Shown here: piece after piece, positions 19,402 through 29,063 of the stretch
Layout of the letters: each line of letters begins with the position of its first letter
How positions within the stretch are numbered: position 1 is the first letter of the stretch
Assembly (NCBI RefSeq): GCF_007795095.1
Contig: NZ_CP042218.1
Location: forward strand, 1,054,001-1,118,000
Origin: Luteimonas granuli
GTDB lineage: Bacteria; Pseudomonadota; Gammaproteobacteria; Xanthomonadales; Xanthomonadaceae
Direction: 5' to 3'
Length of the DNA stretch: 64,000 bases
Notes under the pieces: model-generated
The model's database searches: none
Seen by the model: the letters and a program-made list of their open reading frames with translations, nothing else
Told to the model about the DNA's origin: nothing
Made by a program: the position numbers and the translations under genes

Positions 19402-22256
19402 TGACCCTCGCCACCGGCTACGACCCCAAGTCCTTCGAATCCCGCCTCTACGCGCAGTGGGAGTCCAGCGGCGCCTTCGCGCCCGCCGGCGACGGCCCGG
19501 CCTACAGCATCCTGCTGCCGCCACCGAACGTGACCGGCACCCTGCACATGGGCCACGCCTTCCAGCACACCCTGCAGGACGCGCTGGTCCGCTACCACCG
19601 CATGCGCGGCTTCCGCGCCCTGTGGCAGGTCGGCAGCGACCATGCCGGCATCGCCACCGAGATGGTGGTGGCACGCAACCTCGACCGCGAGTGCCGCGGC
19701 GAGACCCGCGACTCGCTGGGCCGCGAGGGCTTCATCGAGAAGGTCTGGGAGTGGAAGGGCCAGTCCGGCGACACCATCGAGCGCCAGATGCGCCGGATGG
19801 GCTCGTCCGGCGACTGGTCGCGCAGCGTCTTCACCATGGACCCGCTGGCGTCGAAGGCGGTGGTCGAAGCCTTCGTGCGCATGCATGAAGAAGGCCTGGT
19901 CTATCGGGGCCAGCGCCTGGTCAACTGGGACCCGGTGCTGCAGACCGCGATCTCCGACCTGGAGGTGGTGAGCGAGGAAGAGGACGGCCACCTGTGGTCG
20001 ATCCGCTACCCGCTGGCCGACGGCGCCAGCTACGTGCACGTCGAGCGCGACGCCGAAGGCAACGAGACGCTGCGCGAGACCCGCGACTGGCTGGTCGTGG
20101 CGACCACGCGCCCGGAGACGATGCTCGGCGACACCGCGGTGATGGTGCATCCCGAGGACGAGCGCTACGCGCAGCTGGTCGGCAAGGCGGTCACGCTGCC
20201 GCTGACCGGCCGCCGGATCCCGGTGATCAGCGACGACTACGTCGACCGCGACTTCGGCACCGGCGTGGTCAAGGTCACGCCCGCGCACGACTTCAACGAC
20301 TACGCGGTGGGCCAGCGCCACGGCCTGCCGATGATCAACGTGCTCACCGCCGACGCCACGATCGTGTGCGGCGACGCCGCCATCCCTTTGCACTACCGCG
20401 GCATGGACCGCTACGAGGCGCGCGAGGCGGTGCTGGCCGACCTCAACGCCCACGGCCTGCTGCTGGAAGCGAAGCCGCACACACTGCAGGTGCCGCGCGG
20501 CGACCGCACCGGCCAGGTGATCGAGCCGTGGCTGACCGACCAGTGGTTCGTGCGCATGGACGGGCTGGGCGCCCGCGGGCTCGAGCTCGCCGGCGGAGCG
20601 GACGCCACCGATGGCCAGGTGCGCTTCGTGCCGGGCAACTGGATCAACACCTACCGCCACTGGCTGGGCAACATCCAGGACTGGTGCATCAGCCGCCAGC
20701 TGTGGTGGGGCCACCGCATCCCGGCCTGGTACGGCGAAGGCGGCGAGATCTTCGTTGGCCGCGACGAGGCCGAGGCGCGCGCGAAGGCCGACGCCGCCGG
20801 CTACACCGGCGCGCTCCGCCAGGATTCCGACGTGCTGGAGACCTGGTTCTCCTCGGCGCTGTGGCCCTTCAGCACCATGGGCTGGCCCGACGCCGAGGCC
20901 ATGGCCGAGCGCGGCTACGACGAGTTCCTGCCGTCGGGCGTGCTGGTCACCGGCTTCGACATCATCTTCTTCTGGGTCGCCCGGATGATCATGATGACCG
21001 ACCACTTCACCGGCCGCCTGCCCTTCCGCGACGTCTACGTCACCGGCCTCGTGCGCGACAAGGACGGCCAGAAGATGTCCAAGTCGAAGGGCAACATCCT
21101 CGACCCGCTGGACATCATCGATGGCATTTCCATCGAGGACCTGGTCGCCAAGCGCACCAGCGGCCTGATGCAGCCGAAGATGGCCGAGAAGATCGCGAAG
21201 GCCACCCGCAGGGAGTTCCCGGAAGGCATCCCCGCCTTCGGCGCCGATGCGCTGCGCTTCACGATGGCCGCGCTCGCCGGCCCCGGCCGCGACATCAAGT
21301 TCGACCTGGCGCGCGCCGAGGGCTACAAGAACTTCTGCAACAAGCTCTGGAACGCAACGCGCTTCGTGCTGATGAACAGCGAAGGCACCGCCGCGATGAC
21401 CGGCGCGCCGGCCGCGCGCACGGCGCCCGAGCAGTGGATCCTCGCCCGCCTCGCCGCGGTCACCGCCGAGGCCGAGGCGCACTTCGCCAGCTACCGCTTC
21501 GACCTGCTGTCGCAGGCGCTGTACGAGTTCGCCTGGAACGAGTTCTGCGACTGGTTCGTCGAGCTGGCCAAGCCGGCGCTCAACGGCAGCGACGCCGAAG
21601 CCGCCGCCAGCACCCGCCACACCCTGCTGTTCGTGCTCGAACGCCTGCTCTGCCTGCTGCACCCGCTGGTGCCCTTCGTCACCGAGGAGCTGTGGCAGCA
21701 GGTCGCGCCGCGGCTGGGCATCGAGGGCGGCAGCATCATGACGCGCGCGTATCCGCGCAGCGAGGACTTCGCTGGCCAGGACTTTTCGGCGGCGGCCGCG
21801 GACGTGGAGTGGCTGAAGGCCATGATCTCCGCGCTTCGCCGCATCCGCAGCGAACTCGGCGTGTCGCCGGCGAAATCCGTCCGCCTGCTGGTCTCCGGCG
21901 GCGGCGCGCAGGACGCTGCGCGGATCGGGCGCTTGAGCTCGCAGCTGGGCTTCCTGGCCCGGGTCGAAGGCATCGAGGCGATCGCCGGCGATCCGCCACC
22001 GGCGGCTGCCGCACTGGTCGGCGAGCTGAAGCTGTTCGTGCCGCTGGAAGGCCTGGTCGATCTCGACGCCGAGCGCGCGCGCCTGGACAAGGAGCTCAAG
22101 CGCGTGGCCGGGGAACTGGCGAAGTCGCAGGGCAAGCTCGCCAGCGAAACCTTCGTCGCGAATGCCCCGGCGGCCGTGGTCGAACAGGAGCGCAGCCGCC
22201 TGGCCGACTGGACCGCCCAGCACGAGGCCCTCAGCGCCCAGCGCGCCCGCCTCTGA
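19401..22256 (+). CDS. valS: valyl-tRNA synthetase
   Basis: 951 aa class I aminoacyl-tRNA synthetase that charges tRNA-Val and edits mischarged threonine. It has the HIGH-type motif HMGH at 49-52, the editing domain (about 200-340, with [23 protein letters not shown]), the KMSKS motif at 558-562 ([17 protein letters not shown]), the anticodon-binding helical domain and a C-terminal coiled coil ending in [28 protein letters not shown]. The start is fixed by the TGATG overlap with holC. A REP-like inverted repeat lies just after the stop. Confidence 0.97.
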   Translation: MTLATGYDPKSFESRLYAQWESSGAFAPAGDGPAYSILLPPPNVTGTLHMGHAFQHTLQDALVRYHRMRGFRALWQVGSDHAGIATEMVVARNLDRECRGETRDSLGREGFIEKVWEWKGQSGDTIERQMRRMGSSGDWSRSVFTMDPLASKAVVEAFVRMHEEGLVYRGQRLVNWDPVLQTAISDLEVVSEEEDGHLWSIRYPLADGASYVHVERDAEGNETLRETRDWLVVATTRPETMLGDTAVMVHPEDERYAQLVGKAVTLPLTGRRIPVISDDYVDRDFGTGVVKVTPAHDFNDYAVGQRHGLPMINVLTADATIVCGDAAIPLHYRGMDRYEAREAVLADLNAHGLLLEAKPHTLQVPRGDRTGQVIEPWLTDQWFVRMDGLGARGLELAGGADATDGQVRFVPGNWINTYRHWLGNIQDWCISRQLWWGHRIPAWYGEGGEIFVGRDEAEARAKADAAGYTGALRQDSDVLETWFSSALWPFSTMGWPDAEAMAERGYDEFLPSGVLVTGFDIIFFWVARMIMMTDHFTGRLPFRDVYVTGLVRDKDGQKMSKSKGNILDPLDIIDGISIEDLVAKRTSGLMQPKMAEKIAKATRREFPEGIPAFGADALRFTMAALAGPGRDIKFDLARAEGYKNFCNKLWNATRFVLMNSEGTAAMTGAPAARTAPEQWILARLAAVTAEAEAHFASYRFDLLSQALYEFAWNEFCDWFVELAKPALNGSDAEAAASTRHTLLFVLERLLCLLHPLVPFVTEELWQQVAPRLGIEGGSIMTRAYPRSEDFAGQDFSAAAADVEWLKAMISALRRIRSELGVSPAKSVRLLVSGGGAQDAARIGRLSSQLGFLARVEGIEAIAGDPPPAAAALVGELKLFVPLEGLVDLDAERARLDKELKRVAGELAKSQGKLASETFVANAPAAVVEQERSRLADWTAQHEALSAQRARL

Positions 22257-22296
22257 CCCGCGCCGCCCCCTCCCCTTCGCCCCTCTCCTCCCCTGC

Positions 22297-22394
22297 AGGA
22301 GCAGCTACAGCTGCGACCCGGTTCGCGACATCGGTGACGACCGCGGGTCGCAGCTGTAGCTGCTCCTACAGCTGCTCCTACAGCTGCTCCTACA
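22297..22394. repeat. REP-like inverted repeat with three 12-bp tandem units
   Basis: The arms AGGAGCAGCTACAGCTGCGA... (22297-22320) and their complement (22344-22367) form a stem of about 24 bp with a 23-base loop. The right arm runs into three perfect copies of GCTGCTCCTACA at 22359-22370, 22371-22382 and 22383-22394. The last copy contains the TAG stop of the minus-strand rimI gene. It lies between convergent valS and rimI, where it may terminate both transcripts. Confidence 0.85.
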
Positions 22395-22869
22395 GCAGCT
22401 CCATGGCCATGACGATGGCGTCCTCGCGGCCGTTGTCGGCCGGGTAGTAGCGCGGACGGCGGCCGATCTCGTTGAAGCCTTCGTCCTGGTACAGCGCGAT
22501 CGCCGCGGGGTTCGACGGCCGCACCTCGAGGAACACACGGCAGGCACCGCGCCCGCGCGCAGCCTCCACCATCGCCCGCAGCAGCCGGCGGCCGTGGCCG
22601 CGCCCCTGGCGCGCGGGATCCACGCAGACGTTGAGCACGTGCGCCTCGTCGGCGGCCAGGCTGAGCACGCCGTGGCCGATGAAGGCCCCGCCTTCGAGCA
22701 GCACCCAGGCCGGATAGCCGGCGAACAGACAGTCGCGGAAGATGCCGATCGACCAGGGATATGGATAGGCGCGGCGCTCGACCACCATCACCGCTTCGAG
22801 GTCGGCCTCGCGCATCGGCCGCATGACCGGACTCTGGCGCGCATAGGTCTCGATGGCCGCGGCGTTCAT
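22390..22869 (-). CDS. rimI: ribosomal protein S18 alanine N-acetyltransferase (RimI)
   Basis: 159 aa GNAT acetyltransferase that acetylates the N terminus of ribosomal protein S18. It shows AYPYPWSIGIFRDCLFAGYPAWVL, the acetyl-CoA pyrophosphate loop in VLNVCVDPARQGRGHGRRLLRAMVE, and EVRPSNPAAIALYQDEGFNEIGRRPRYYP, very close to the RimI pattern. Its start overlaps the stop of the upstream psi-like gene (TGATG). The last residues MAMELL end at a TAG located in a repeat unit. Other GNAT families are possible, but the holD-rimI context supports the name. Confidence 0.9.
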   Translation of the reverse strand: MNAAAIETYARQSPVMRPMREADLEAVMVVERRAYPYPWSIGIFRDCLFAGYPAWVLLEGGAFIGHGVLSLAADEAHVLNVCVDPARQGRGHGRRLLRAMVEAARGRGACRVFLEVRPSNPAAIALYQDEGFNEIGRRPRYYPADNGREDAIVMAMELL

Positions 22870-23141
22870 CACGCCGCGCCCCCGCGGCGCAGGGCGCGCA
22901 GCCTGGGCCACAGCGCCCGCTTCGCGGCAGGATCGGCCCGCAGCGCCGCAAGCGGCGGCAGCTCGCGCAGCAGCGCAGCGGCGTCGGCGTCGGAGGGCGT
23001 GCGCCCGGCCGCGCGCAACAGGGCATGGGCGAGCGGATCCTCGGGCACCACGTCCCCGGGCCGCGGCGCACGCGCGTAGACCCGGTGGCCGAGGGCCTCC
23101 AGCACCTCCCGCTGCCACGGATCCCAGGCCACCGCGCTCAC
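22869..23141 (-). CDS. holD: probable DNA polymerase III psi subunit (HolD-like), short
   Basis: 90 aa protein starting at a GTG that overlaps the pssA stop (GTGA) and ending in a TGATG overlap with rimI. In E. coli holD lies directly before rimI. The N-terminal part WQREVLEALGHRVYARAPRPG resembles the chi-binding start of psi. The C-terminal block LPPLAALRADPAAKRALWPRLRAL resembles the psi end LPALTDLRANPTARAALW. It lacks about 40-50 residues of the middle seen in the E. coli protein. It would join HolC to the clamp loader. The identification rests on context and two short similarities, so it is probable rather than certain. Confidence 0.65.
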   Translation of the reverse strand: MSAVAWDPWQREVLEALGHRVYARAPRPGDVVPEDPLAHALLRAAGRTPSDADAAALLRELPPLAALRADPAAKRALWPRLRALRRGGAA

Positions 23142-23911
23142 CCCGCCGCCGCTCCGCGGCGCCCGCGGAGGCGCCACAGCCACGCTGCCGGACCCGAGAG
23201 CGCATAGGCGCCCAGCACCGCGAGCAGGGTCTTGGGCGGATCGATCCACAGCGCGATCAGCGCCGCCACGATCAGCAGCACTGCGAAGAACGGCACCCGG
23301 TCCGAGCCCGGCCCGCTGCCGCGGCCCTTGAAGCTGGTGTACCGGAACAGGCTGACCATCAGCAGGCCGGACACGACCGTGATCGCCAGCGCCACGTAGC
23401 GCAGCGAAACGCCATCGAGGTCGAGGCTGTGGAAGGTCCAGACCGAACTCGCCATGACCCCCGCCGCGGCCGGACTGGCCAGTCCGATGAACCAGCGCTT
23501 GTCGACCTTGCCCACCTGGCTGTTGAAGCGCGCCAGGCGCAACGCGGCGCAGGCCGCATACAGGAAAGCCGCCAGCCAGCCGACCTTGCCCATGGTGTTG
23601 CCGTCGAGCTTCAGCGCCACCAGCGACCAGTGGTACATGACCAGCGCCGGCGCCATGCCGAAGCTCACCAGGTCGGCCAGCGAGTCGTACTGCACGCCGA
23701 ACTCGCTCTGGGTGTTGGTCAGGCGCGCCACGCGGCCGTCGAGGCCGTCGAGGATGGCGGCGACGAAGATCGCCACGCAGGCGGCCTCGATGCGCCCCTG
23801 CGAGGCCGCGATGATCGCGAAGAAGCCCGCGAACAGGCCGCCGGTGGTGAACAGGTTCGGCAGCAGGTAGATGCCGCGGCCGCGGCGCGGCGGCTGGGTG
23901 GGCTGGTCCAT
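23138..23911 (-). CDS. pssA: CDP-diacylglycerol-serine O-phosphatidyltransferase
   Basis: 257 aa membrane enzyme making phosphatidylserine from CDP-diacylglycerol and serine. The CDP-alcohol phosphatidyltransferase signature is complete: DGLDGRVAR, eight residues, GVQYDSLAD. It is preceded by [23 protein letters not shown] and followed by [12 protein letters not shown] and several helices. This is the type II, multi-spanning bacterial enzyme. The start at 23911 ([13 protein letters not shown]) is chosen because it gives a short basic cytoplasmic leader. A longer frame adds a low-complexity stretch. It is the first gene of a pssA, holD-like, rimI unit with four- and one-base overlaps. Confidence 0.92.
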   Translation of the reverse strand: MDQPTQPPRRGRGIYLLPNLFTTGGLFAGFFAIIAASQGRIEAACVAIFVAAILDGLDGRVARLTNTQSEFGVQYDSLADLVSFGMAPALVMYHWSLVALKLDGNTMGKVGWLAAFLYAACAALRLARFNSQVGKVDKRWFIGLASPAAAGVMASSVWTFHSLDLDGVSLRYVALAITVVSGLLMVSLFRYTSFKGRGSGPGSDRVPFFAVLLIVAALIALWIDPPKTLLAVLGAYALSGPAAWLWRLRGRRGAAAG

Positions 23912-24049
23912 GCCGGCAAGTGTACCCGTCGCCGCCGGCGCCGCCGCCGGCATCGGCGCGGTCCGGAACGGAGGCAGGGCGCTTGCGCGGGCCCTGCCCC
24001 GGTGCTGCAATCACGGCCACGGCCCCCAGGCGCCCCAGGAGTCCCCGCC

Positions 24050-24445
24050 ATGCATCGCATCGTGTCCGTCGCCATTCTGGCGCTCGCCGCCAGTCCGGCC
24101 TTCGCCCAGCAGACCACCGGCGAGGTCTATCAGTGGACCGACGCCAAGGGCGTGACCCACTACTCGCAGACGCCACCGCCCCGGGGCGACTACCAGCACC
24201 GGCTGATCACCTCGTCGGAGGGCACCGCGCCGACCGCGGCCGCGCCGACCGCAGCGGCACCGACCGCCGCCGGGAACTCCAACTGCATCATCGCCCGCGC
24301 CAACATCGCCGCACTGCAGGGCGAAGGCGAGGTGCAGCAGGACACCGACGGCGACGGCAAGCCCGACACCGTGCTCGACGCCGCCCAGCGCGCCGCCCAG
24401 CTCGAACTGGCCCGGGCCGCGGCCAAGGCCTACTGCGCGCCCTGA
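24050..24445 (+). CDS. exported DUF4124-domain protein
   Basis: 131 aa protein with a signal peptide ([20 protein letters not shown]) followed by the DUF4124 pattern [23 protein letters not shown]. The middle is a low-complexity stretch with APTAA repeated three times, and the C terminus has a predicted helix [22 protein letters not shown]4124 proteins are common small periplasmic proteins of unknown function in xanthomonads and other proteobacteria. It is divergent from pssA and lies before proS. No function can be assigned. Confidence 0.85.
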   Translation: MHRIVSVAILALAASPAFAQQTTGEVYQWTDAKGVTHYSQTPPPRGDYQHRLITSSEGTAPTAAAPTAAAPTAAGNSNCIIARANIAALQGEGEVQQDTDGDGKPDTVLDAAQRAAQLELARAAAKAYCAP

Positions 24446-24537
24446 GCCAACCCTGTCCCTACGGGAGGCAGGGCGGGCACGGCCCGTGCTGCATGGCACA
24501 ATCGCCGGTCCGAGCCACCAGACCGATGATGCCGCCG

Positions 24538-26283
24538 ATGCGCCTGTCGCAGTTCCACCTCCACACCGAAAAGGAAACGCCCGCCGAAGCCGAGCTCGCC
24601 AGCCACCGGCTGATGCTCAAGGCCGGCATGATCCGCAAGCTCGCCGCCGGCATCTACACCTGGTCTCCGCTGGGCCTGCGCGTGCTGCGCAAGGTCGAGG
24701 CCGTGGTGCGCGAGGAAATGGACGCCGCGGGCGCGATCGAGCTGCTGATGCCCTCGATCCAGCCCCGCGAACTGTGGGAGGAAACCGGCCGCTGGGAGAA
24801 GTTCGGCGGCCAGCTGCTGAAGATCCGCGACCGCAAGGACGCCGAGTACGCCTACGGCCCCACCCACGAAGAGGTCGTCACCGACTTCGCACGCCATGAG
24901 CTGGCCAGCTACCGCCAGCTGCCGGTGACCTTCTACCAGGTGCAGACCAAGTTCCGCGACGAAATCCGCCCGCGCTTCGGCGTGATGCGCGCGCGCGAGT
25001 TCCTGATGAAGGACGCGTACTCGTTCGACGTCGACGCCGAGGGCATGGCGGCCTCGTACGCGAAGATGCACGCGGCCTACACCCGCATCTTCAGCCGCCT
25101 CGGCCTGCGCTTCCGCGCGGTGCTGGCGGACACCGGCGCGATCGGCGGCGACGCCTCGCAGGAGTTCCACGTGCTGGCCGACTCCGGCGAGGACGCCATC
25201 GCCTGGTCGGACACCGGCAATGACAACGACGCCGCCGGCTACGCCGCCAACGTCGAAACGGCGCGCGCCGCGGCGCCCGGGCCGCGCCCGGCGGCGACGG
25301 AAGCGATGCGCACGATCGACACGCCCACCCAGAGGACCTGCGAGGCGGTGGCGGAACTGCTGGGCATCCCGCTGCAGCGCACCGCCAAGTCGGTGGCCGT
25401 GGTCGGCCACGATGCGGACGGCGGACCGCAGTTCGTGGTGGTGCTGGTCCGCGGCGACCACGAAGTCAACGAGATCAAGCTGTCCAAGGTGCCGGGCCTG
25501 GGCGAGTACCGCATGGCCACCGAGGCCGAGATCCTCGAACACCTGGGCAGCGAGCCGGGCTTCCTGGGCCCGGTGGCGCCGGCGAAGCCGGTGCGCGTGG
25601 TCGCCGACCTCGAGGTGGCGGCGATGGCCGACTTCGTGGTCGGCGCGAACCGCCGGGGCGAACACCTCGCCGGCGTCAACTGGGGCCGCGACCTGCCGGA
25701 GCCCGACGCCGTCGCCGATGTCCGCAGCGTGGTCGAGGGCGATCGCGCCGAGGATGGCGGCGTGCTGCGCCTGATGCGCGGCATCGAGGTCGGCCACATC
25801 TTCCAGCTCGGCCGGAAGTACGCCGAGGCCATGGGCTGCACCGTGCTCGACGCCGCCGGCAAGGCCGCGGTGCCGATGATGGGCTGCTATGGCATCGGGG
25901 TGTCGCGCATCGTCGCCGCGGCGATCGAGCAGAACCACGACGACGCCGGCATCGTCTGGCCCGAGGCGATGGCGCCGTGGACGGTCGCGGTCTGCGTGAT
26001 CAATCCGAAGAACGATCCGGCGGTGGCGGAAGCCGCGGCCGCGCTCCACGACGAACTCGCCGCGCGCGGGCTCGACGTGGTGCTGGACGACCGCGGCCTG
26101 CGCCCGGGGCCGATGTTCGCCGACATCGAGCTGATCGGCATTCCGCACCGTGTGGTGGTGTCGGGGCGCGGCCTCGAGGCCGGGACCTTCGAGTACCGCG
26201 CGCGGACCGCGGCGGAAGCGGAGAACCTGGAGCGCGAAGCGCTGCTGGAGCGGCTGGCGGGTCCGCAGGGGTCGCGGCACTAG
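24538..26283 (+). CDS. proS: prolyl-tRNA synthetase
   Basis: 581 aa class II synthetase of the bacterial type with an inserted editing domain. It starts [46 protein letters not shown], matching bacterial ProS. Motif 2 ([21 protein letters not shown]) precedes the YbaK-like insert (about 250-380, with [19 protein letters not shown] sequence), and motif 3 is [22 protein letters not shown]. The anticodon domain ends near the C terminus. In-frame ATGs at 24526 and 24529 would add three or four residues. A long repeat element follows downstream. Confidence 0.95.
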   Translation: MRLSQFHLHTEKETPAEAELASHRLMLKAGMIRKLAAGIYTWSPLGLRVLRKVEAVVREEMDAAGAIELLMPSIQPRELWEETGRWEKFGGQLLKIRDRKDAEYAYGPTHEEVVTDFARHELASYRQLPVTFYQVQTKFRDEIRPRFGVMRAREFLMKDAYSFDVDAEGMAASYAKMHAAYTRIFSRLGLRFRAVLADTGAIGGDASQEFHVLADSGEDAIAWSDTGNDNDAAGYAANVETARAAAPGPRPAATEAMRTIDTPTQRTCEAVAELLGIPLQRTAKSVAVVGHDADGGPQFVVVLVRGDHEVNEIKLSKVPGLGEYRMATEAEILEHLGSEPGFLGPVAPAKPVRVVADLEVAAMADFVVGANRRGEHLAGVNWGRDLPEPDAVADVRSVVEGDRAEDGGVLRLMRGIEVGHIFQLGRKYAEAMGCTVLDAAGKAAVPMMGCYGIGVSRIVAAAIEQNHDDAGIVWPEAMAPWTVAVCVINPKNDPAVAEAAAALHDELAARGLDVVLDDRGLRPGPMFADIELIGIPHRVVVSGRGLEAGTFEYRARTAAEAENLEREALLERLAGPQGSRH

Positions 26284-26317
26284 CGGTTCCTGCAAGACAC
26301 GCTGCGGGATTTTTCCG

Positions 26318-27186
26318 GTTCTTCTCCAGACTCCTGGGTGACGGCGTGCAGTTGGCGCGTTGTCGCGCTTCTGGCGCACGGTCGCGCCTTGGAGTCGCCT
26401 CATTGGGATCCGCGCAGCCCGTCCCGCGCACAGGAGCGGCCCCGTTGTGGTCCGCGCAGCCCGTCCCGCGCACAGGGGGTGTGCTCCCCCGGCCGTCTCC
26501 GCGTCCTGCTCCCATCGGCCGGCCGCCGGCCATCCATGGCCGGCTGTCCGCACACCCCCTGTGCGCGGGACGGGCTCCGGCGTTCTCCGGCTTCGGGAGG
26601 AAAGATCAAGAGCGGTCGCGGCCCGGGGCCGCTCCTGATCATGACGACGCGACCATTTAGGCGTTGACCTTCTTCCAGACCGTGACCAGAGGTCGTGCCC
26701 GCCACGGACGCAGGGGGATGCCCCCAGCCGGATTCTCCGCGTCCTGCTGCCAGATCCGGCCGCCGGCCATCCATGGCCGGCTCTGGGCATCCCCCTGCAT
26801 CCGCGCCGGGCTCGGACCGTCGTCGCGGTGGGGAGCGAAAGCAGAAGTGATGGCTACGGCGAAACCGCTGTGTCGCAACGTGGGGAGTGGAGACGAGGGT
26901 GACGGCGATGTCCCCGGACGCGAGCGACCGTTCTTGATCTCCCGTCACGAATCCGGGAAAGGTCGTGCCCGTCCCGCGCACAGGGGGTGTGCGGACAGCC
27001 GGCCATGGATGGCCGGCGGCCGGCAGTGGGAGCAGGACGCGGAGACTGCCGGGGGAGCACACCCCCTGTGTGCGGGACGGGCTGCGCGGACCCCAATGAG
27101 GCGACTCCAAGGCGCGACCGTGCGTCAGAAGCGCGACAACGCCTACTCAAGATCCGGGCAGCGTTCCCCGGAGTTGGGAGATGAAC
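26318..27186. repeat. composite intergenic hairpin element (copy B, related to 10538-11065)
   Basis: This block fills most of the 987-bp gap between proS and the H-NS gene. It starts with GTTCTTCTCCAGA (26318-26330) and ends with TTGGGAGATGAAC (27174-27186), imperfect forms of the terminal repeats of copy A. From the left it reads as the reverse complement of copy A's right flank and then three large hairpins. Their arms are 26458-26484 with 26550-26576 (27 bp), 26710-26722 with 26786-26798 (13 bp), and 26968-26992 with 27057-27081 (25 bp, one mismatch). A truncated extra arm lies at 26417-26440. All three hold the GCCGGCCAT/ATGGCCGGC core and a loop related to CGCGTCCTGCT. I see no gene in it. 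Confidence 0.75.
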
Positions 27187-27270
27187 TTTTTTGCCGGTCG
27201 TGGGCGATGGCGATTACCATCGCGGCGTCGCCGGACGTCCGGCATCCACCCCCAGACCATCGGAGACCGC

Positions 27271-27630
27271 ATGTCCATCGACCTCAACACGCTTTCGGCC
27301 AGGGAGCTCGACTCGCTGATCACCCGCGCGAAGAAGCGCAAGACGGTGCTCAAGAAGCGCAAGCCGATCGCCGCCGTGCGCGCGCGCCTGAAGGCCGCGG
27401 CCGCCGCCGAGGGCTACACCATCGAGGAGCTGTTCGGAACCTCCGCGGGGGCCGCGCCCCGCGCGGCCAAGGCTCCGCGGGCGCCACGCAAGACTGGCGT
27501 CAAGGTGCCACCGAAGTATCGCAACACCGCCAACCCCGAGCAGACCTGGACCGGCCGCGGCAAGCAGCCGCGCTGGATGGCCGAGGAAGTGGCGAAGGGC
27601 CGCAGGCCCGAGGACTTCCTCATCGCCTGA
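27271..27630 (+). CDS. H-NS family nucleoid protein
   Basis: 119 aa DNA-binding protein. The N-terminal helix MSIDLNTLSARELDSLITRAKKRK would oligomerise. A basic linker with AAPRAAKAPRAPRKTG leads to the C-terminal H-NS DNA-binding motif KYRNTANPEQTWTGRGKQPRWM. Family members silence AT-rich, often foreign, DNA; in xanthomonads such proteins control virulence and surface genes. The start at 27271 has CGGAG six bases upstream. A longer frame starting at 27181 begins inside the repeat element and is not conserved in type. It lies immediately after copy B of the hairpin element, whose sequence may form its leader or promoter region. Confidence 0.93.
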   Translation: MSIDLNTLSARELDSLITRAKKRKTVLKKRKPIAAVRARLKAAAAAEGYTIEELFGTSAGAAPRAAKAPRAPRKTGVKVPPKYRNTANPEQTWTGRGKQPRWMAEEVAKGRRPEDFLIA

Positions 27631-27651
27631 CCCCCTGTCCAGACCCCTCCT

Positions 27652-27718
27652 GCAGGAGCAGCTACAGCTGCGACCCACGTCGACGCCAAGTCCGGGTCGC
27701 AGCTGTAGCTGCTCCTGC
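27652..27718. repeat. REP-like inverted repeat
   Basis: Perfect 25-bp arms at 27652-27676 and 27694-27718 (starting GCAGGAGCAGCTACAGCTGC) enclose a 17-base loop. The element lies between the convergent H-NS and ThrE-type genes and is likely to form a hairpin in both transcripts. It is the most perfect copy of the family in this window. Confidence 0.88.
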
Positions 27719-27734
27719 GGGAGGTTCTTGCGGG

Positions 27735-28979
27735 TCACAGGCTGCGCCGCGCAGGCAGCAGCAGGTTGCCGAAGATCAGCCCCGCCACGATCGCCAGCAG
27801 GATGTTGACGACCGCCATCGCGGCGGTCTGTCCGGCGCCCAGGTCCTGCTGCTGCACCGAGGTGATCAGGGTGCGCACGCTGGCGCTGCCCGGCACCATC
27901 AGGATGATGCCGGGCACGCGCACCACCGCGCCCGGCCGCCAGGCCCAGCGCGCGTAGCCATTGCCCGCGGCGGTGATCACCAGCGCCGCCAGGAAGATGC
28001 CGAACTCCGCGCCCCAGGCCTGCCCGGCGGTGCGCGACACGAGGTAGCCGGTGGCCGCCGCCGCCGCGACCAGCGGGTAGTCGCGCGCTTTCGCACGGAA
28101 CAGCACCGCGAAGGCGAATCCGGTGACCGCCAGCGCGCACCATTCGACCCAGTCCGGCTGGGGCCGCCACGCGCGCACCTGCGGTTCGATGCCGAGCATG
28201 TCCGCGGCCACCATCGCCACCATCGTGCCGACCGTGAGCATGATCATGATCGCCACCGCACCGGCGAACCGCGCCGTGCCCGAGATCAGGTGCTGGCTGG
28301 TGAGTTCGTTGATGGCGTTGGTCAGGGTCAGGCCGGGCATGAGCACGATCAGCGCCGAGATGATCACGGTGTTGAGGTTGAGCGGCGCCACCCAGGCCGC
28401 GACCAGGATCGCGATCGAGGCCGCCACCATGGCACTGACCGCGTCTCCGGCCTCGCGCAGGCGCGGCCGCGTGCGCGCGGCGACATGCAGCAGGCCGATC
28501 ACCAGACCGATCACCGCGGCGGTGGCGATGTCCAGCCACGGCAGGCGCAGCAGTCCGCCCACCCCTGCTGCCACCAGGCCGAAGCCCATCACCTGCATCG
28601 CGCTCTGGCGGCGGGACAGCGGCCGGTCGAGCGCGCGCAGGGCGGCATGGCCTTCGGCCAGGCCTAGGCGCCCGGCCAGCACGTCTTCGGCGATGCGGTC
28701 GACGTCGCACAGGCGGCCGAGGTCGTTGTCGCCGGGCGGCAGGCGCAGCACCCGGGTCGCGTCGCTGTCGCCGGGCGGACGCATCGGATCGCTGAAGGAC
28801 AGCACCATGCCCGTGGGATTGGTCCAGGGCTCGCACTCCAGGCCGAGCCGGTGCGCGACCATCTCGATCGCGGCCTCCAGGCGTGGACCGGTGGTGCCGT
28901 ACATGTGCAGGTGTTCGGCCAGCTCGACCAGGAAGGCGATGCGGGCGGCGTAGGCTTCCTGGGGGAACGGGCGCGACAT
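27735..28979 (-). CDS. threonine/serine exporter family protein (ThrE)
   Basis: 414 aa inner-membrane protein with a cytoplasmic N-terminal domain of about 130 residues and then about ten hydrophobic segments. The family motifs are IVLMPGLTLTNAINELTSQHLISGTARFAGA in the first membrane half and VPGIILMVPGSASVRTL in the second. ThrE of Corynebacterium exports threonine and serine by proton-motive force. This is a full-length fusion of the two ThrE domains, which many bacteria encode separately. It is divergent from the MCE operon with an 84-bp gap for both promoters. Confidence 0.88.
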   Translation of the reverse strand: MSRPFPQEAYAARIAFLVELAEHLHMYGTTGPRLEAAIEMVAHRLGLECEPWTNPTGMVLSFSDPMRPPGDSDATRVLRLPPGDNDLGRLCDVDRIAEDVLAGRLGLAEGHAALRALDRPLSRRQSAMQVMGFGLVAAGVGGLLRLPWLDIATAAVIGLVIGLLHVAARTRPRLREAGDAVSAMVAASIAILVAAWVAPLNLNTVIISALIVLMPGLTLTNAINELTSQHLISGTARFAGAVAIMIMLTVGTMVAMVAADMLGIEPQVRAWRPQPDWVEWCALAVTGFAFAVLFRAKARDYPLVAAAAATGYLVSRTAGQAWGAEFGIFLAALVITAAGNGYARWAWRPGAVVRVPGIILMVPGSASVRTLITSVQQQDLGAGQTAAMAVVNILLAIVAGLIFGNLLLPARRSL

Positions 28980-29063
28980 GGGTGCGAAGCATCGCACGCG
29001 CGCAGCGCCCCGTGTTCGGTATCCTCGCGTGCAGCCTTCGCCGACACGGACGCCTTCCGCCCG

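Noticed and set aside
27181..27270. N-terminal extension of the H-NS protein from 27181
   Set aside because: It starts in the end of the hairpin element and adds non-conserved basic residues; the ATG at 27271 has a good ribosome site.
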